Positions 1 to 7,777 of a DNA stretch of 30,477 nucleotides are shown piece after piece. Location: assembly GCA_964477455.1 (NCBI GenBank), contig CAYZHG010000002.1, forward strand, positions 1 to 30,477, written 5' to 3'. The position numbers and the translations under genes were made by a program. Source of the DNA: CAIOJG01 sp964477455. GTDB lineage: Bacteria > Patescibacteriota > Patescibacteriia > Magasanikbacterales > GWA2-37-8. Every line of letters begins with the position of its first letter. Within the stretch, counting starts at the first letter, position 1. The notes beneath the pieces are model-generated. The model was not told the DNA's origin. It saw nothing but the letters and a program-made list of their open reading frames with translations, and ran no database searches.

Positions 1-165
1 CAAAACCAAATGGCGCACAATTCTGAAATTCCACGTTTGGTAAAAGAGCACGAACTAAAATTCGATGAGTTGCCAGTGGAAGTTTTATATTTTGAAAATG
101 GCCAAGGAGTATCGGGAGGTTTCAAAATTTTGTGGGATTTATTGTTAGCTAAAATTAATAAATAG
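1..165 (+). CDS. C-terminal end of a family 2 glycosyltransferase (5' partial)
   Basis: The reading frame is open from base 1 and closes with TAG at 163-165, leaving 54 residues. The tail contains IPRLVKEHELKFDELPVEV and ends in a segment rich in tryptophan and leucine. This resembles the C-terminus of the dolichyl-phosphate-mannose-synthase-like GT2 enzymes found in Patescibacteria, where the gene usually sits directly before a DUF2304 gene. That is the arrangement here, with one base between the stop and the next ATG. The catalytic domain lies outside the window, so donor and acceptor cannot be judged. The assignment rests on the tail and the neighbour. Confidence 0.6.
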   Translation, partial: QNQMAHNSEIPRLVKEHELKFDELPVEVLYFENGQGVSGGFKILWDLLLAKINK

Positions 166-166
166 T

Positions 167-520
167 ATGATGCTTATTCAAATTGTTTTAGTGTTATTTT
201 TTTTAATGGTTATTTTAAAAGTTTTACGTCGCTTTCGTGCAGGTGATATCAAAGGTATTGAGGCAGTCGGTTGGGTGTTTTTTTGGTTGGTGGCTGTTGG
301 TGTGGTATCAAACCCAAACTCAACTTCGTTTTTGGCAAAAATACTTGGCGTAGGTCGGGGAGTGGATGCGGTTATTTATTTATCAATCGCGTTGTTGTTC
401 TTTTTAGTTTTTAAAATTTTTGTTCATTTAGAAAAAATTGAGCGTCAAATAACGCGTTTAACTAGGCAAGATGCCCTTGATCGCGCCCAAAAATATGAAA
501 ATCCTTCACATCATTCCTAG
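167..520 (+). CDS. DUF2304 family small membrane protein
   Basis: This 117-residue protein has three hydrophobic segments (about residues 2-19, 30-48 and 64-86). It ends in a charged amphipathic tail, HLEKIERQITRLTRQDALDR. The pattern (helix, basic loop RRFRAGDIKG, helix, helix, charged tail) matches DUF2304, a family usually encoded next to GT2 glycosyltransferases and thought to serve as their membrane partner. It follows the partial GT2 gene by one base, and its 3' end overlaps the next gene by 26 bases, so the three are probably co-transcribed. The biochemical role of DUF2304 is unknown; a membrane-anchoring function for the glycosyltransferase is inference. Two ATG codons stand side by side at 167 and 170 and either could be the start. 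Confidence 0.75.
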   Translation: MMLIQIVLVLFFLMVILKVLRRFRAGDIKGIEAVGWVFFWLVAVGVVSNPNSTSFLAKILGVGRGVDAVIYLSIALLFFLVFKIFVHLEKIERQITRLTRQDALDRAQKYENPSHHS

Positions 521-1085
521 CGCCTTTGATTATTTTAATGATATACGATACGAGGCTTTTAATCTTCTAGAAGAAGAGGGTGATTTGGGTATGGAATCGG
601 ATGCGATTACCGTAGGTTACGGCAGTGTCACTCGAAAAGAAAAAAAAGAAACAAGTGCTGTTGCACCCTCTAGAAGATATATTGGTCAAGAGGATTTTAA
701 AAAAACGGTTAAAGCTTGGGACTATTATGATATAGTAAATTTGCATTGCCCGTTTTTTGGAGAACTTGGAACTGTTTTGAAATGGTCAAAGGAGCACCCA
801 GAAAAAAAATTGATAATTACGTATCATCACGATTTTGTTACGCCAGATTTTTTTGGTTATTTTATTAAAATATATAATTTTTATTTTTTGCCAAAATTGT
901 TTGATATCGCAAATCTAGTTGTATTTTTTGCCGAGCAACGTAATTATTCTAAATTGGGTATAAAAATGCTTAAAGATCATTCAAAAATTGCAGTTCTCGG
1001 CCTTCCGGATGACGGCAATGATATTCACAATTTTAGTATTGCCGAAGATATGGTTTTGGTCTATAATAGTTCAATGTTAAAGTAA
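495..1085 (+). CDS. Half-length GT4-like glycosyltransferase (N-terminal Rossmann domain only)
   Basis: The 196-residue protein begins MKILHIIPSAFDYFNDIRYE, the usual first strand and loop of GT-B fold family 4 glycosyltransferases. It continues through a predicted Rossmann domain (LIITYHHDFVTPDFF; IANLVVFFAEQRNYSKLG). It stops near the inter-domain linker (DHSKIAVLGLPDDGNDI), where family members go on for another 170-200 residues carrying the nucleotide-sugar site. No matching C-terminal half follows; the next gene starts 27 bases later and is unrelated. I chose ATG 495 because the family N-terminus starts there; an in-frame ATG at 471 adds eight unrelated residues deep inside DUF2304. It may be a decayed enzyme or a stand-alone acceptor-binding domain. 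Catalysis alone is unlikely. Confidence 0.55.
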   Translation: MKILHIIPSAFDYFNDIRYEAFNLLEEEGDLGMESDAITVGYGSVTRKEKKETSAVAPSRRYIGQEDFKKTVKAWDYYDIVNLHCPFFGELGTVLKWSKEHPEKKLIITYHHDFVTPDFFGYFIKIYNFYFLPKLFDIANLVVFFAEQRNYSKLGIKMLKDHSKIAVLGLPDDGNDIHNFSIAEDMVLVYNSSMLK

Positions 1086-1112
1086 TACTAATTAACTCCT
1101 AATTCTTTTTAT

Positions 1113-1976
1113 ATGGAACAACAAACAGAACAGAAGAAATCGTTTTTTGCGAGCCTAGATTCAAAGAGTGCTTTGATCGTTGGTTTGGTAGCTGGTGTAT
1201 TGGTTATTTGTACAATTGGATTTTTGGTAATGTTAGGTGTTTATTTTGGGGGAAATAAAACATCAAATATTTCAAGTACCGATTCTCCTTTAGTTGCCGA
1301 TGGCCAAGATACTCAACAGCCTCAAGACAGCGCTCCAGTAGCAGTATTAAAATCAGACCGTCCTAAAGTAGAATTGTTTGTTATGTCATATTGTCCATAT
1401 GGTTTACAAATGGAAAAAGCTTATCTGCCTGCTTGGAATTTACTCAAAAATAAAGCAGATATAAGTATTAAATTTGTTTCTTACGCAATGCACGGTTTGA
1501 AAGAAATAGAAGAAAATACTAGACAATATTGTATTCAACAAAATCAACCAGCCAAATTTCAAGCTTACCTCACTTGTTTCACAGGAAAAGATGATTACAA
1601 AGGATGTTTAGCACAGTCTGGTATTACCGAGGGTAGTTTGACTTCTTGTGTTAATTCTACTAATGATAAATTCAAAACATTGGTTAAATACAATGATCAA
1701 ACCACTTGGTTGTCTGGTCGTTATCCAGTTTATCCAATTGATGGTGATTTAAACACAAAGTACGACGTACAAGGCTCTCCAACTTTGGTTATCAACGGTG
1801 CACAAGTTGAAGGTGTCAACCGCACAGCCGATGGTGTAAAGAAAGCGATTTGTGCCGCCTTTAACAACCCTCCTGCAGAATGTGGAACAACTTTGGCCGC
1901 CGCCGCTTTTGGAGCTGGATTTGGTTATGATACTGCTGGTAATGCTTCCGCTGGGGCAGAATGCGCTCCTAACTAA
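1113..1976 (+). CDS. Membrane-anchored thioredoxin-fold (DsbA/GILT-like) protein with a CPYG site
   Basis: The 287-residue protein has a cytoplasmic start, one transmembrane anchor (about residues 20-47), a Ser/Gln/Asp-rich linker, and an extracytoplasmic thioredoxin-fold domain from about residue 84. The nucleophile site reads SYCPYG (C94 to G97), and the cis-proline loop is GSPTLVING (P223). The block MHGLKEIEENTRQYCI (127-141), followed by further cysteines at 155, 165 and 179, recalls a DsbA/GILT-like family seen in archaea and Patescibacteria. The usual second active-site cysteine is replaced by glycine, so CxxC disulfide exchange is not possible in the ordinary way. Three more cysteines (247, 257, 284) lie in an Ala/Gly-rich C-terminal tail. 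Likely acts outside the membrane on protein thiols; the exact reaction is uncertain. Confidence 0.7.
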   Translation: MEQQTEQKKSFFASLDSKSALIVGLVAGVLVICTIGFLVMLGVYFGGNKTSNISSTDSPLVADGQDTQQPQDSAPVAVLKSDRPKVELFVMSYCPYGLQMEKAYLPAWNLLKNKADISIKFVSYAMHGLKEIEENTRQYCIQQNQPAKFQAYLTCFTGKDDYKGCLAQSGITEGSLTSCVNSTNDKFKTLVKYNDQTTWLSGRYPVYPIDGDLNTKYDVQGSPTLVINGAQVEGVNRTADGVKKAICAAFNNPPAECGTTLAAAAFGAGFGYDTAGNASAGAECAPN

Positions 1977-1986
1977 TCGATAATTG

Positions 1987-1995
1987 TGGTATAAT
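1987..1995 (+). promoter_or_regulatory. Extended -10 promoter for the YtxH-like gene
   Basis: TGGTATAAT is a perfect extended -10 box (TGn plus TATAAT). It lies 28 bases before the ATG at 2024, so transcription would start near 2002 and give a leader of about 20 nt. There is no convincing -35 hexamer, which is normal for extended -10 promoters. Confidence 0.6.
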
Positions 1996-2023
1996 ACAAT
2001 CGCTTTTCATTAATTATAAATAT

Positions 2024-2335
2024 ATGGGTAATTTTAAAAGAGGACTTGTCTTGGGAGGGGCAGTTGGAGCATTTTTAACATGGCTCAATGTTACCCCACA
2101 AGGTAAGGAAATGCGTAATAAAATTATGCAACATCTCGAACCTTTATATAATGAATTAAAAGCTAGTATTGCACAGCTCGAAGGACCTACCGAGGAAATG
2201 TGGGACGCTCTGGTAGAACGCGCGGTGGCTGAATATGCCGATAAAAAAGAGTTGGCTGAAGAAGTGAAAAACAGTCTTATCAAACAGCTCAAAAAGAAAT
2301 GGCTTCAATTGCAAAAGGAATTGAAGAAATCATAA
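2024..2335 (+). CDS. YtxH-like small membrane-associated protein
   Basis: The 103-residue protein opens with a glycine/alanine-rich hydrophobic segment, KRGLVLGGAVGAFLTWL (residues 5-21). NVTPQGKEMRNKIMQH follows, matching the YtxH-type pattern (single helix, then a proline-containing turn and a basic helix). The remaining 70 residues are charged and predicted to be one long helix or coiled coil. YtxH-like proteins are small membrane-associated proteins linked to stress in Gram-positive bacteria, without a defined biochemical role. It has its own extended -10 promoter and ends at a terminator shared with the convergent recJ gene, so it is probably monocistronic. The length is typical of the family. 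Confidence 0.65.
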   Translation: MGNFKRGLVLGGAVGAFLTWLNVTPQGKEMRNKIMQHLEPLYNELKASIAQLEGPTEEMWDALVERAVAEYADKKELAEEVKNSLIKQLKKKWLQLQKELKKS

Positions 2336-2348
2336 ATTTAAACAAAAG

Positions 2349-2378
2349 AAAAAGCGTCGATTATTCGCCGCTTTTTTT
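2349..2378. terminator. Bidirectional terminator between the YtxH-like gene and recJ
   Basis: An A-run, then AAAGCG, a short stem-loop around GATTATTC, CGCTTT and a T-run form an imperfect hairpin (one mismatch) flanked by A5-6 on one side and T7 on the other. It can therefore work in both directions. It overlaps the last codons of recJ on the minus strand. Confidence 0.6.
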
Positions 2379-4145
2379 AATATCATGAATTGTCATTTGT
2401 AGATCGCGGTTGCCGTTCCATTCATTTACCGATATGCAGAAAGCGATGTCGATCTTGTCTCCTGGGTGAAGGTTGTTTTTCCAATCGTCGGGATGACGAT
2501 TGGTGTCTCCCAAACCAAATCCAATTGTTTTTCTAACGGTTTGAGAATTATGTTTTAGATTCATTCTTAAATGTTTACCATCTTGACCGACTGGATCAAT
2601 ATTTACGATTGTCAAACCTTTGGCCGCATAAATTGGTTCTTCATTGTGCATTCCAAATGGTTCAAATTTTTGTAATAAATCATACATCGGCCAGTTGATT
2701 TCGTCCAAGTCGACAATTGAATCTATATTTATTTGAGGTACCAATTCTATTCCTTTTGTTTCTAGGGGCACTTTTTCATTTAAGAATTTTTTAAAATCTT
2801 CGAGTGATTCTCTGGATTTTAATGTAAAACCACAAGCTTGGGGGTGACCACCAAATTTATCAAAAAATTCTGGACGTTCTTGCATGGATGCAATAAGATT
2901 GAACTCAGAAATACTACGACCAGATCCAACAATTTCTTTGTCGCTATTTAATCCCATCGCCAATGATGGCTTGTAAAACATATCCTTGAGACGACCGGAT
3001 ACCAATCCCAACACACCAGTTGGCCAATCTTCTCCAAAAGCAAATAGGGCGGAGTTTTTTTCTTGACCGGAGTCTTTTATTTGTTTAATAGCTTGATTTA
3101 CCAAATTTTCCGTTAATTTTTGACGATCAAGATTATTCTGGTTTAGTTGCCAAGCCAATTCTTCGGCCTCATGTTCGTCTGTGGCCATTAATAGGGCATA
3201 AGCACTATTAGCATGGTCCATGCGACCTGCCGCGTTTAGGCGGGGGACAATCTGAAAACCAATCATGTGAGCGTTAATTGATCCACGCTTTGGTTGACCA
3301 TTTTCATCCAAAATACCGGCAACAAACATGAGTTTTTTTAAACCAATATTTTTGGTTTTGTTTAACACAGTTAGTCCATACTTGGTCAGGGTGCGCGATT
3401 CTCCAACCAACGGAACCATATCACCAATAGATGAAATGGCCGCCAAGTCCAATAGCCATTTTTCAAAAGCGGCATGTGATTGTCCGTCAGCCAAAATTCC
3501 ATTCGTTTCTTTATGTTTTTTTAATAAAGCCTGCACCAATTTAAAGGCAACTGCACCACCGCACAAACCTTTGTCCGGATAATTTTCTCCCGAAATTTTG
3601 GGGTGAATGATAGCGTCGGCTGGTGGAATCTCGGCTGGAATAGAATGATGATCGGTAATAATAACCATCATACCCAGTTCTTTGGCCAATTTTACTTCAG
3701 GTGTGTTGCTCACACCACAATCACAAGTGATTATTAAATCAGTTTTTTTATCACTAAGATTTTTAACTGTTTTTAAATTTAATCCGTAACCGTCTGTTTC
3801 TCGATGAGGCAAAAAAACCGAAACATTTTTGGCTCCCATGTTTTTTAAACAACTAACAATAGTAGCCGAAGCGCAAACACCGTCGGCATCATAATCGCCG
3901 TGTATTACAATATTCTTTTGTTGTTTAATGTTTGAAAAAATAATTTCCACTGCTTTTTCCATGTCATTAAATAAGAAAGGATCGTGAATATCTTGAGTAT
4001 AATCTGGATTAAGAAACTCATCTATTTGTTCTGGTGTTTTGATATTTCTGTTGTAGAGCAAGCGAGTCACAATTGGAGGAAGCTCGGGGTGTAAATTTAA
4101 AAATTCCGTTGGTACAGTAGGGGATATAATCCATTTTTTTGGCAT
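2361..4145 (-). CDS. recJ: Single-stranded-DNA-specific 5'-3' exonuclease RecJ
   Basis: This 594-residue protein has the DHH phosphoesterase core. HGDYDADG (residues 82-89) and CDCG (141-144) supply aspartates, ITDHHS (163-168) is the DHH motif, and FGGHPQACGFTL marks the DHHA1 domain. The C-terminal 120 residues fit the RecJ oligonucleotide-binding domain. The enzyme degrades 5' ends of single-stranded DNA in RecF-pathway recombination and base-excision or mismatch repair, and needs Mn or Mg. The length is normal. I chose ATG 4145 (MPKKW), one base after the upstream stop. A TTG at 4163 would add six residues and overlap the upstream gene by 17 bases, and seems less likely. It is the last gene of the long minus-strand run. 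recR, another RecF-pathway gene, is also in the window. Confidence 0.95.
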   Translation of the reverse strand: MPKKWIISPTVPTEFLNLHPELPPIVTRLLYNRNIKTPEQIDEFLNPDYTQDIHDPFLFNDMEKAVEIIFSNIKQQKNIVIHGDYDADGVCASATIVSCLKNMGAKNVSVFLPHRETDGYGLNLKTVKNLSDKKTDLIITCDCGVSNTPEVKLAKELGMMVIITDHHSIPAEIPPADAIIHPKISGENYPDKGLCGGAVAFKLVQALLKKHKETNGILADGQSHAAFEKWLLDLAAISSIGDMVPLVGESRTLTKYGLTVLNKTKNIGLKKLMFVAGILDENGQPKRGSINAHMIGFQIVPRLNAAGRMDHANSAYALLMATDEHEAEELAWQLNQNNLDRQKLTENLVNQAIKQIKDSGQEKNSALFAFGEDWPTGVLGLVSGRLKDMFYKPSLAMGLNSDKEIVGSGRSISEFNLIASMQERPEFFDKFGGHPQACGFTLKSRESLEDFKKFLNEKVPLETKGIELVPQINIDSIVDLDEINWPMYDLLQKFEPFGMHNEEPIYAAKGLTIVNIDPVGQDGKHLRMNLKHNSQTVRKTIGFGLGDTNRHPDDWKNNLHPGDKIDIAFCISVNEWNGNRDLQMTIHDIKKSGE

Positions 4146-4146
4146 A

Positions 4147-5424
4147 CTATTTTTTTTCAGCAAGTTTTTTAATTATTTCTTCTATTTTTATAATACAGAT
4201 ATCAAAAGGTGGACGATCTTCAGGTTTATCAGCAACCATTTTATCACTAAAATCTTTTAATTTAAACCAAAATGAGTTTAAATCTGGATTTTTATATAAA
4301 TTGCGAGATTCTAAAGATATCATTAATTGTATGTCGGATAATCGATAAATTGAATCGCCAATTTCCCAAATCATAGATTCGCTAATCACAGTCGTTGGTT
4401 TTTTATGAAAATCTCTATATTCTGGAGATAATGAATCAAACATTGGCATCCCATCATCTCCTTTTGGGGCAATTAAAAATGTCATAGTTTGACCAACTTC
4501 CTGTAAGCCATCAAGATCAAAAATGACCCCCTTTTTATTTTTATTATTTATTCCGAAATTTTTTCCAATAGGATAAGTGTTTAAATCGGTAAGAGACAGA
4601 TTTAAACTAGCTAAAAATTTTGCTCCACGAAGACAGTCTAAAATAGCAGATATTGATTTTATAGCGTCATTTTCATCCAATTCTTTATAATCATGTTCAC
4701 TTTTTCCAACTTCTTCGATGAGCGTATCCTCGATAGCTGTAATATCTTCATATTTGGAAGCATAGCTTAACGATTTACTACTATGTAGATCAATATCTCG
4801 AGTTTGGCCAATCATTCGTGGTGTAATTATATAGGGCATTTCTTTTCCAACTTTTTCTAAGTCTGCAATCGCTTTGTTTATTGTTGTTAAACATTTCCTA
4901 CGAGCATTTTTAATTTCACGACTATTAGCATCCGATTCTTTTAAGAAATATTTCTCATTAGTATTTATGTCCTCTATGGTACGTGTTTTGTTAAAATGTC
5001 CATATTTTGTTTTTTGTTTTTCAGCTACAAAAAAATATAAATCTTCTGGTAAATATTTTTTTAATTCATCGATAATTTGTCTCTTGATTCTTTTTGTCCA
5101 ATAAAAAACCATTTCTTCGACTTCTTGCTTGCTTTTTTTATCAGCGTCCGTTTCTTCTCCTTCACTTTCTTCCTGTCTGTTTTTTAACAATGCTTTGATG
5201 CTTTCATCTCTTAGCAAATCCATTATACAAGCCCTTTTATCAACTAAATTTGAATTTTCATTTACCTGTTTAATTATTTCTTGAACATAGTTTTTGATAT
5301 CTTTTGCCTTGACATCCTTGTTGTATTCAAATTTATCCGTCAATCCATCATATGGTCTATATTCAAAATCGTGTCGACCGTTTGGCACATGGTGAAACTC
5401 TATATTTCTTGGAAATTCTGACAT
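4147..5424 (-). CDS. Divergent protein-kinase-like protein
   Basis: No orthologue is recognised in this 425-residue protein, but the second two thirds read like a degenerate protein-kinase fold. YGHFNKTRTI with NEKYFLKES (141-164) resembles the glycine-rich loop and the beta-3 lysine (K162). E170 sits where the alpha-C glutamate would be. LNLSLTDLNTYPIGKN (274-289) resembles the catalytic loop, with D280 in place of the HRD aspartate and N289 in place of the metal-binding asparagine. VIFDLDGL (300-307) resembles DFG, and SMIWEIGDSIYRL resembles helix F. KPEDRPPFDICIIKIEEII (400-418) resembles the end of the kinase domain. Residues 1-130 are charged and helical, with an acidic low-complexity stretch at 85-100. 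The His of HRD is missing and the loop is longer than usual, so activity is uncertain. It sits between an orphan membrane-protein gene (1-base gap) and recJ. Confidence 0.5.
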   Translation of the reverse strand: MSEFPRNIEFHHVPNGRHDFEYRPYDGLTDKFEYNKDVKAKDIKNYVQEIIKQVNENSNLVDKRACIMDLLRDESIKALLKNRQEESEGEETDADKKSKQEVEEMVFYWTKRIKRQIIDELKKYLPEDLYFFVAEKQKTKYGHFNKTRTIEDINTNEKYFLKESDANSREIKNARRKCLTTINKAIADLEKVGKEMPYIITPRMIGQTRDIDLHSSKSLSYASKYEDITAIEDTLIEEVGKSEHDYKELDENDAIKSISAILDCLRGAKFLASLNLSLTDLNTYPIGKNFGINNKNKKGVIFDLDGLQEVGQTMTFLIAPKGDDGMPMFDSLSPEYRDFHKKPTTVISESMIWEIGDSIYRLSDIQLMISLESRNLYKNPDLNSFWFKLKDFSDKMVADKPEDRPPFDICIIKIEEIIKKLAEKK

Positions 5425-5425
5425 A

Positions 5426-5815
5426 TTATTTTTTAAAATTTTTCAAGGTGATGATTTTAAAATCCCAATAAGAATCCGCTAAAAAAATTGTAAAGACAAA
5501 AAATAGGGCATTGAGTGACCAATAATCCCCAGCTGGGATCGGTGTGTTGTATGTTGAAAATAAAGAAATTCCAAGAATAATCCAATATACCAAGGATTTG
5601 GTTGTGAGACTGCGACGGTCGGCAATTTCTATTTTATTTCGAATTTTAAAAATATAAGCGATGTAAAAGAATACCAATGGTCCAGCTACCAACCACTCAT
5701 AGCGATGAGGGTCAACTCCTAAATATTTTAAACCATAAAAATAAGACCACATGATCATTATCAAAGCGACAAAAAGAAAAATAATATCAAGTTGATATTT
5801 ACGTAAGATTCTCAT
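5426..5815 (-). CDS. Four-helix integral membrane protein, unknown function
   Basis: The 129-residue protein has four predicted membrane segments at about residues 9-27, 41-57, 73-88 and 99-114, with short basic loops (IRNKIEIADRRS at 58-69). It starts MRILRKYQ, positively charged, and ends in a Lys-rich tail. I do not recognise a family. It is one base upstream of the kinase-like gene on the same strand, so the two are very likely translated from one mRNA. A functional link (membrane sensor or anchor plus cytoplasmic kinase-like protein) is possible but is only inferred from adjacency. Confidence 0.7.
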   Translation of the reverse strand: MRILRKYQLDIIFLFVALIMIMWSYFYGLKYLGVDPHRYEWLVAGPLVFFYIAYIFKIRNKIEIADRRSLTTKSLVYWIILGISLFSTYNTPIPAGDYWSLNALFFVFTIFLADSYWDFKIITLKNFKK

Positions 5816-5823
5816 GGTATTTT

Positions 5824-5919
5824 TTATTGAAAAATAGGTAAAATACTAAAAGATAGCATTGCTAAAATTCCAATTATAGCGACTACTGCCCAAAGTTGTT
5901 TTATGGTTTTGTGTTTCAT
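5824..5919 (-). CDS. Small membrane peptide, 31 residues
   Basis: An ATG at 5919 opens a 31-codon frame that ends in TAA at 5824-5826. The product has a basic start (MKHKTIKQLW), one hydrophobic helix (AVVAIIGILAMLSFSILPIF) and ends in Gln. Organisation (basic N-terminus, single helix, immediate end) is that of a genuine single-span small protein. It fills the otherwise empty gap between the asparaginase gene (4 bases away) and the four-helix membrane protein (8 bases away), in the same direction, which supports translation as part of the operon. Similar tiny proteins seem common in Patescibacteria, but I cannot name a family. Confidence 0.55.
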   Translation of the reverse strand: MKHKTIKQLWAVVAIIGILAMLSFSILPIFQ

Positions 5920-5924
5920 ATATA

Positions 5925-6929
5925 TTAATAATATTTAGCATTTGTGTCAGTATTTATTTCACCAACAACGCTAGTTTGAATAACTGTTTTCATTTTTTTA
6001 TAGGGCACACCTTGTTTAAGAGCCCACATGAGTTTTGTGCTCATTGCTTCCATACTCATATCAAACACTTGGATAACGCCAGCTTTGATGGCTTGTAGTC
6101 CTGGGTCATTCACACCCATCATGGTTGCGCCACCAGGACATTGAGTGGTAACCAAGATTGGAACTTTCTGTTCTCTTGCATAATTTAAAGCTGGTAATAA
6201 ATCATATTGAATATCACCTGATCCAAAAGCACGCAAAATAATTCCTTTTGTTCCACTATCAATTAAATTTATTATATATTTTGATTTTAATCCAGGAAAT
6301 AGTGTTAGACAAACGACATCGTCTTCAAAGCCATTTTTTACAATCAATATATTGTTGTGAGCCGGACGTGTTTGATTGTTAATTTTTATTTTTATTCTAA
6401 CTTCGCCAAAATCTTTGTCGTTAAAAGTTTTGAAAGCATCAAGTTCTGATTCACTTATTTTTTTAGCACGACAACCAACAATAATTTTACTTCCAAAAAC
6501 TACAAATATTCCGCCAATTTTTAAAGTAGCAACTTTGAGTGCATTTGCAAGATTATTTCTAGCATCACTATTAATAATTTCACCTGGTATTTGTGATCCA
6601 GTTAAAACTACCGGTTTTCCAATATTTGGTAAGGCAAATGATAAGGCACTTGATGTATATCCTAATGTGTTAGTACCATGCGTAATCAAGAAACCGTCAT
6701 ACTTTTTATAATTTTTAGCAATAATATCAACTATCTTTTCCCATTGTTTATGATTGATATTGGTGCTGTCGATGTTATCCACAATCGTCACATCGATGTT
6801 GGCAATATTTTTAAATCTTGGTTCCATTTCAAAAAATTGTTCAGCCGTGTAGTGGCTTTCCAAAGCACCAGATTTATTTTTTGACATTGAAATAGTGCCA
6901 CCACAAAATAACAACAATATTTTAGGCAT
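5925..6929 (-). CDS. Asparaginase-family amidohydrolase (type I L-asparaginase-like)
   Basis: The 334-residue protein carries the asparaginase/glutaminase family signatures: FCGGTIS with the nucleophile Thr12, LITHGTNTL (81-89), VLTGSQIP (108-115), NSDARNNLANAL (120-131), and a lysine in CRAKKISESELDAF (K157 aligns with the catalytic lysine). The C-terminal domain with VVTTQCPGG-like (TTQCPGG) and MGVNDPG is also present. It hydrolyses asparagine to aspartate and ammonia in the cytoplasm if active. The second active-site motif reads T86-N87 instead of the near-invariant Thr-Asp, so activity or substrate may differ. No signal peptide is seen, consistent with the cytoplasmic type I enzyme. The gene is four bases from the transporter gene upstream. 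Confidence 0.85.
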   Translation of the reverse strand: MPKILLLFCGGTISMSKNKSGALESHYTAEQFFEMEPRFKNIANIDVTIVDNIDSTNINHKQWEKIVDIIAKNYKKYDGFLITHGTNTLGYTSSALSFALPNIGKPVVLTGSQIPGEIINSDARNNLANALKVATLKIGGIFVVFGSKIIVGCRAKKISESELDAFKTFNDKDFGEVRIKIKINNQTRPAHNNILIVKNGFEDDVVCLTLFPGLKSKYIINLIDSGTKGIILRAFGSGDIQYDLLPALNYAREQKVPILVTTQCPGGATMMGVNDPGLQAIKAGVIQVFDMSMEAMSTKLMWALKQGVPYKKMKTVIQTSVVGEINTDTNAKYY

Positions 6930-6933
6930 ATAT

Positions 6934-7773
6934 TTATATTATTAACGATAAAAATATAATAAATACTGCGGCCGTCGCTTTTTTTAAAGTTATTTTTTCT
7001 TTTAAAAATACTGCGGCCAAGATAAAAACAAAAAATGGAGTAATATTAGCAAGCGTAGATGAAACCCCAGTATTACCAGAACTTATTGCATAATAAAATA
7101 GGACATATTGGGCAATTACAAATAAACTTCTGACAAAAATTAAACGATACTGTTTTATAGATATAGTGGTAATATTAAAACCGAATAGCAAAAGAGCAAA
7201 TAAAGAAATAATCCCAGCCCTAAACATATATAAGGTAGGAGAGTTGATGGCTTGTAAATTGTTTAATAAATATTTGGCTGGGATGGCCGAAATGCCAAAT
7301 AATACAGTAGAGATAAGAGCGGGAATTATGGTTGCTGATTTTGTAAGTTGAAAATTTTTAAAATCAGCTGTTAATAATATGGTAGAAAAAATAATTAATA
7401 TTGCAATAAAATATGTCCAAATTCCAGAAGTTTCTTGTAAAAATATCCAGCTAAATAAAAATGTAAAGGCAGGGGATATTGATAGTATTGGTGAGGCGGC
7501 GCTGGCATCGGTTTGTTCAAATGTTTTGAAATAAAAATAATTAGCAACCGTATCAATCAATGAAACTAACATTAATAACCCAACTGATAAATATGTAACC
7601 TTAAAAAAATAAAATAATGGCGATAGTAATAATAGTACTGTCGTCATGGTCAAAAAATTAATACCAAGAATTTCTTTTGATTTTATTTGTTTAAGCAGCG
7701 GTCTGGCTAATATTGTCCCGATGGCTGCAAAAAATGCTGATAATATGGCGATGGCTGTGTGACTTACAAACAT
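6934..7773 (-). CDS. DMT-superfamily (EamA) transporter
   Basis: The 279-residue protein consists almost wholly of ten hydrophobic segments arranged as two five-helix halves (about 4-137 and 145-279). Each half is an EamA repeat; the first ends with SISPAFTFLFSWIFLQE, the second with ANITPFFVFILAAVFLKEKIT, the characteristic Pro-containing helix followed by a glutamate. Such proteins export or import small metabolites across the cytoplasmic membrane; the substrate cannot be told from sequence. The neighbouring asparaginase gene, four bases downstream, makes an amino acid conceivable as substrate, but that is speculation. The gene lies four bases after the lepA stop codon. Confidence 0.85.
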   Translation of the reverse strand: MFVSHTAIAILSAFFAAIGTILARPLLKQIKSKEILGINFLTMTTVLLLLSPLFYFFKVTYLSVGLLMLVSLIDTVANYFYFKTFEQTDASAASPILSISPAFTFLFSWIFLQETSGIWTYFIAILIIFSTILLTADFKNFQLTKSATIIPALISTVLFGISAIPAKYLLNNLQAINSPTLYMFRAGIISLFALLLFGFNITTISIKQYRLIFVRSLFVIAQYVLFYYAISSGNTGVSSTLANITPFFVFILAAVFLKEKITLKKATAAVFIIFLSLII

Positions 7774-7777
7774 ACAC

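Noticed and set aside
2014..2292. Open frame on the minus strand opposite the YtxH-like gene
   Set aside because: It is the antisense of a gene with a clear family pattern, and its product is Ser/Leu-rich without any motif.
4146..4163. TTG start of recJ at 4163
   Set aside because: It overlaps the upstream gene by 17 bases and adds six residues without a family match; ATG 4145 fits the operon spacing.
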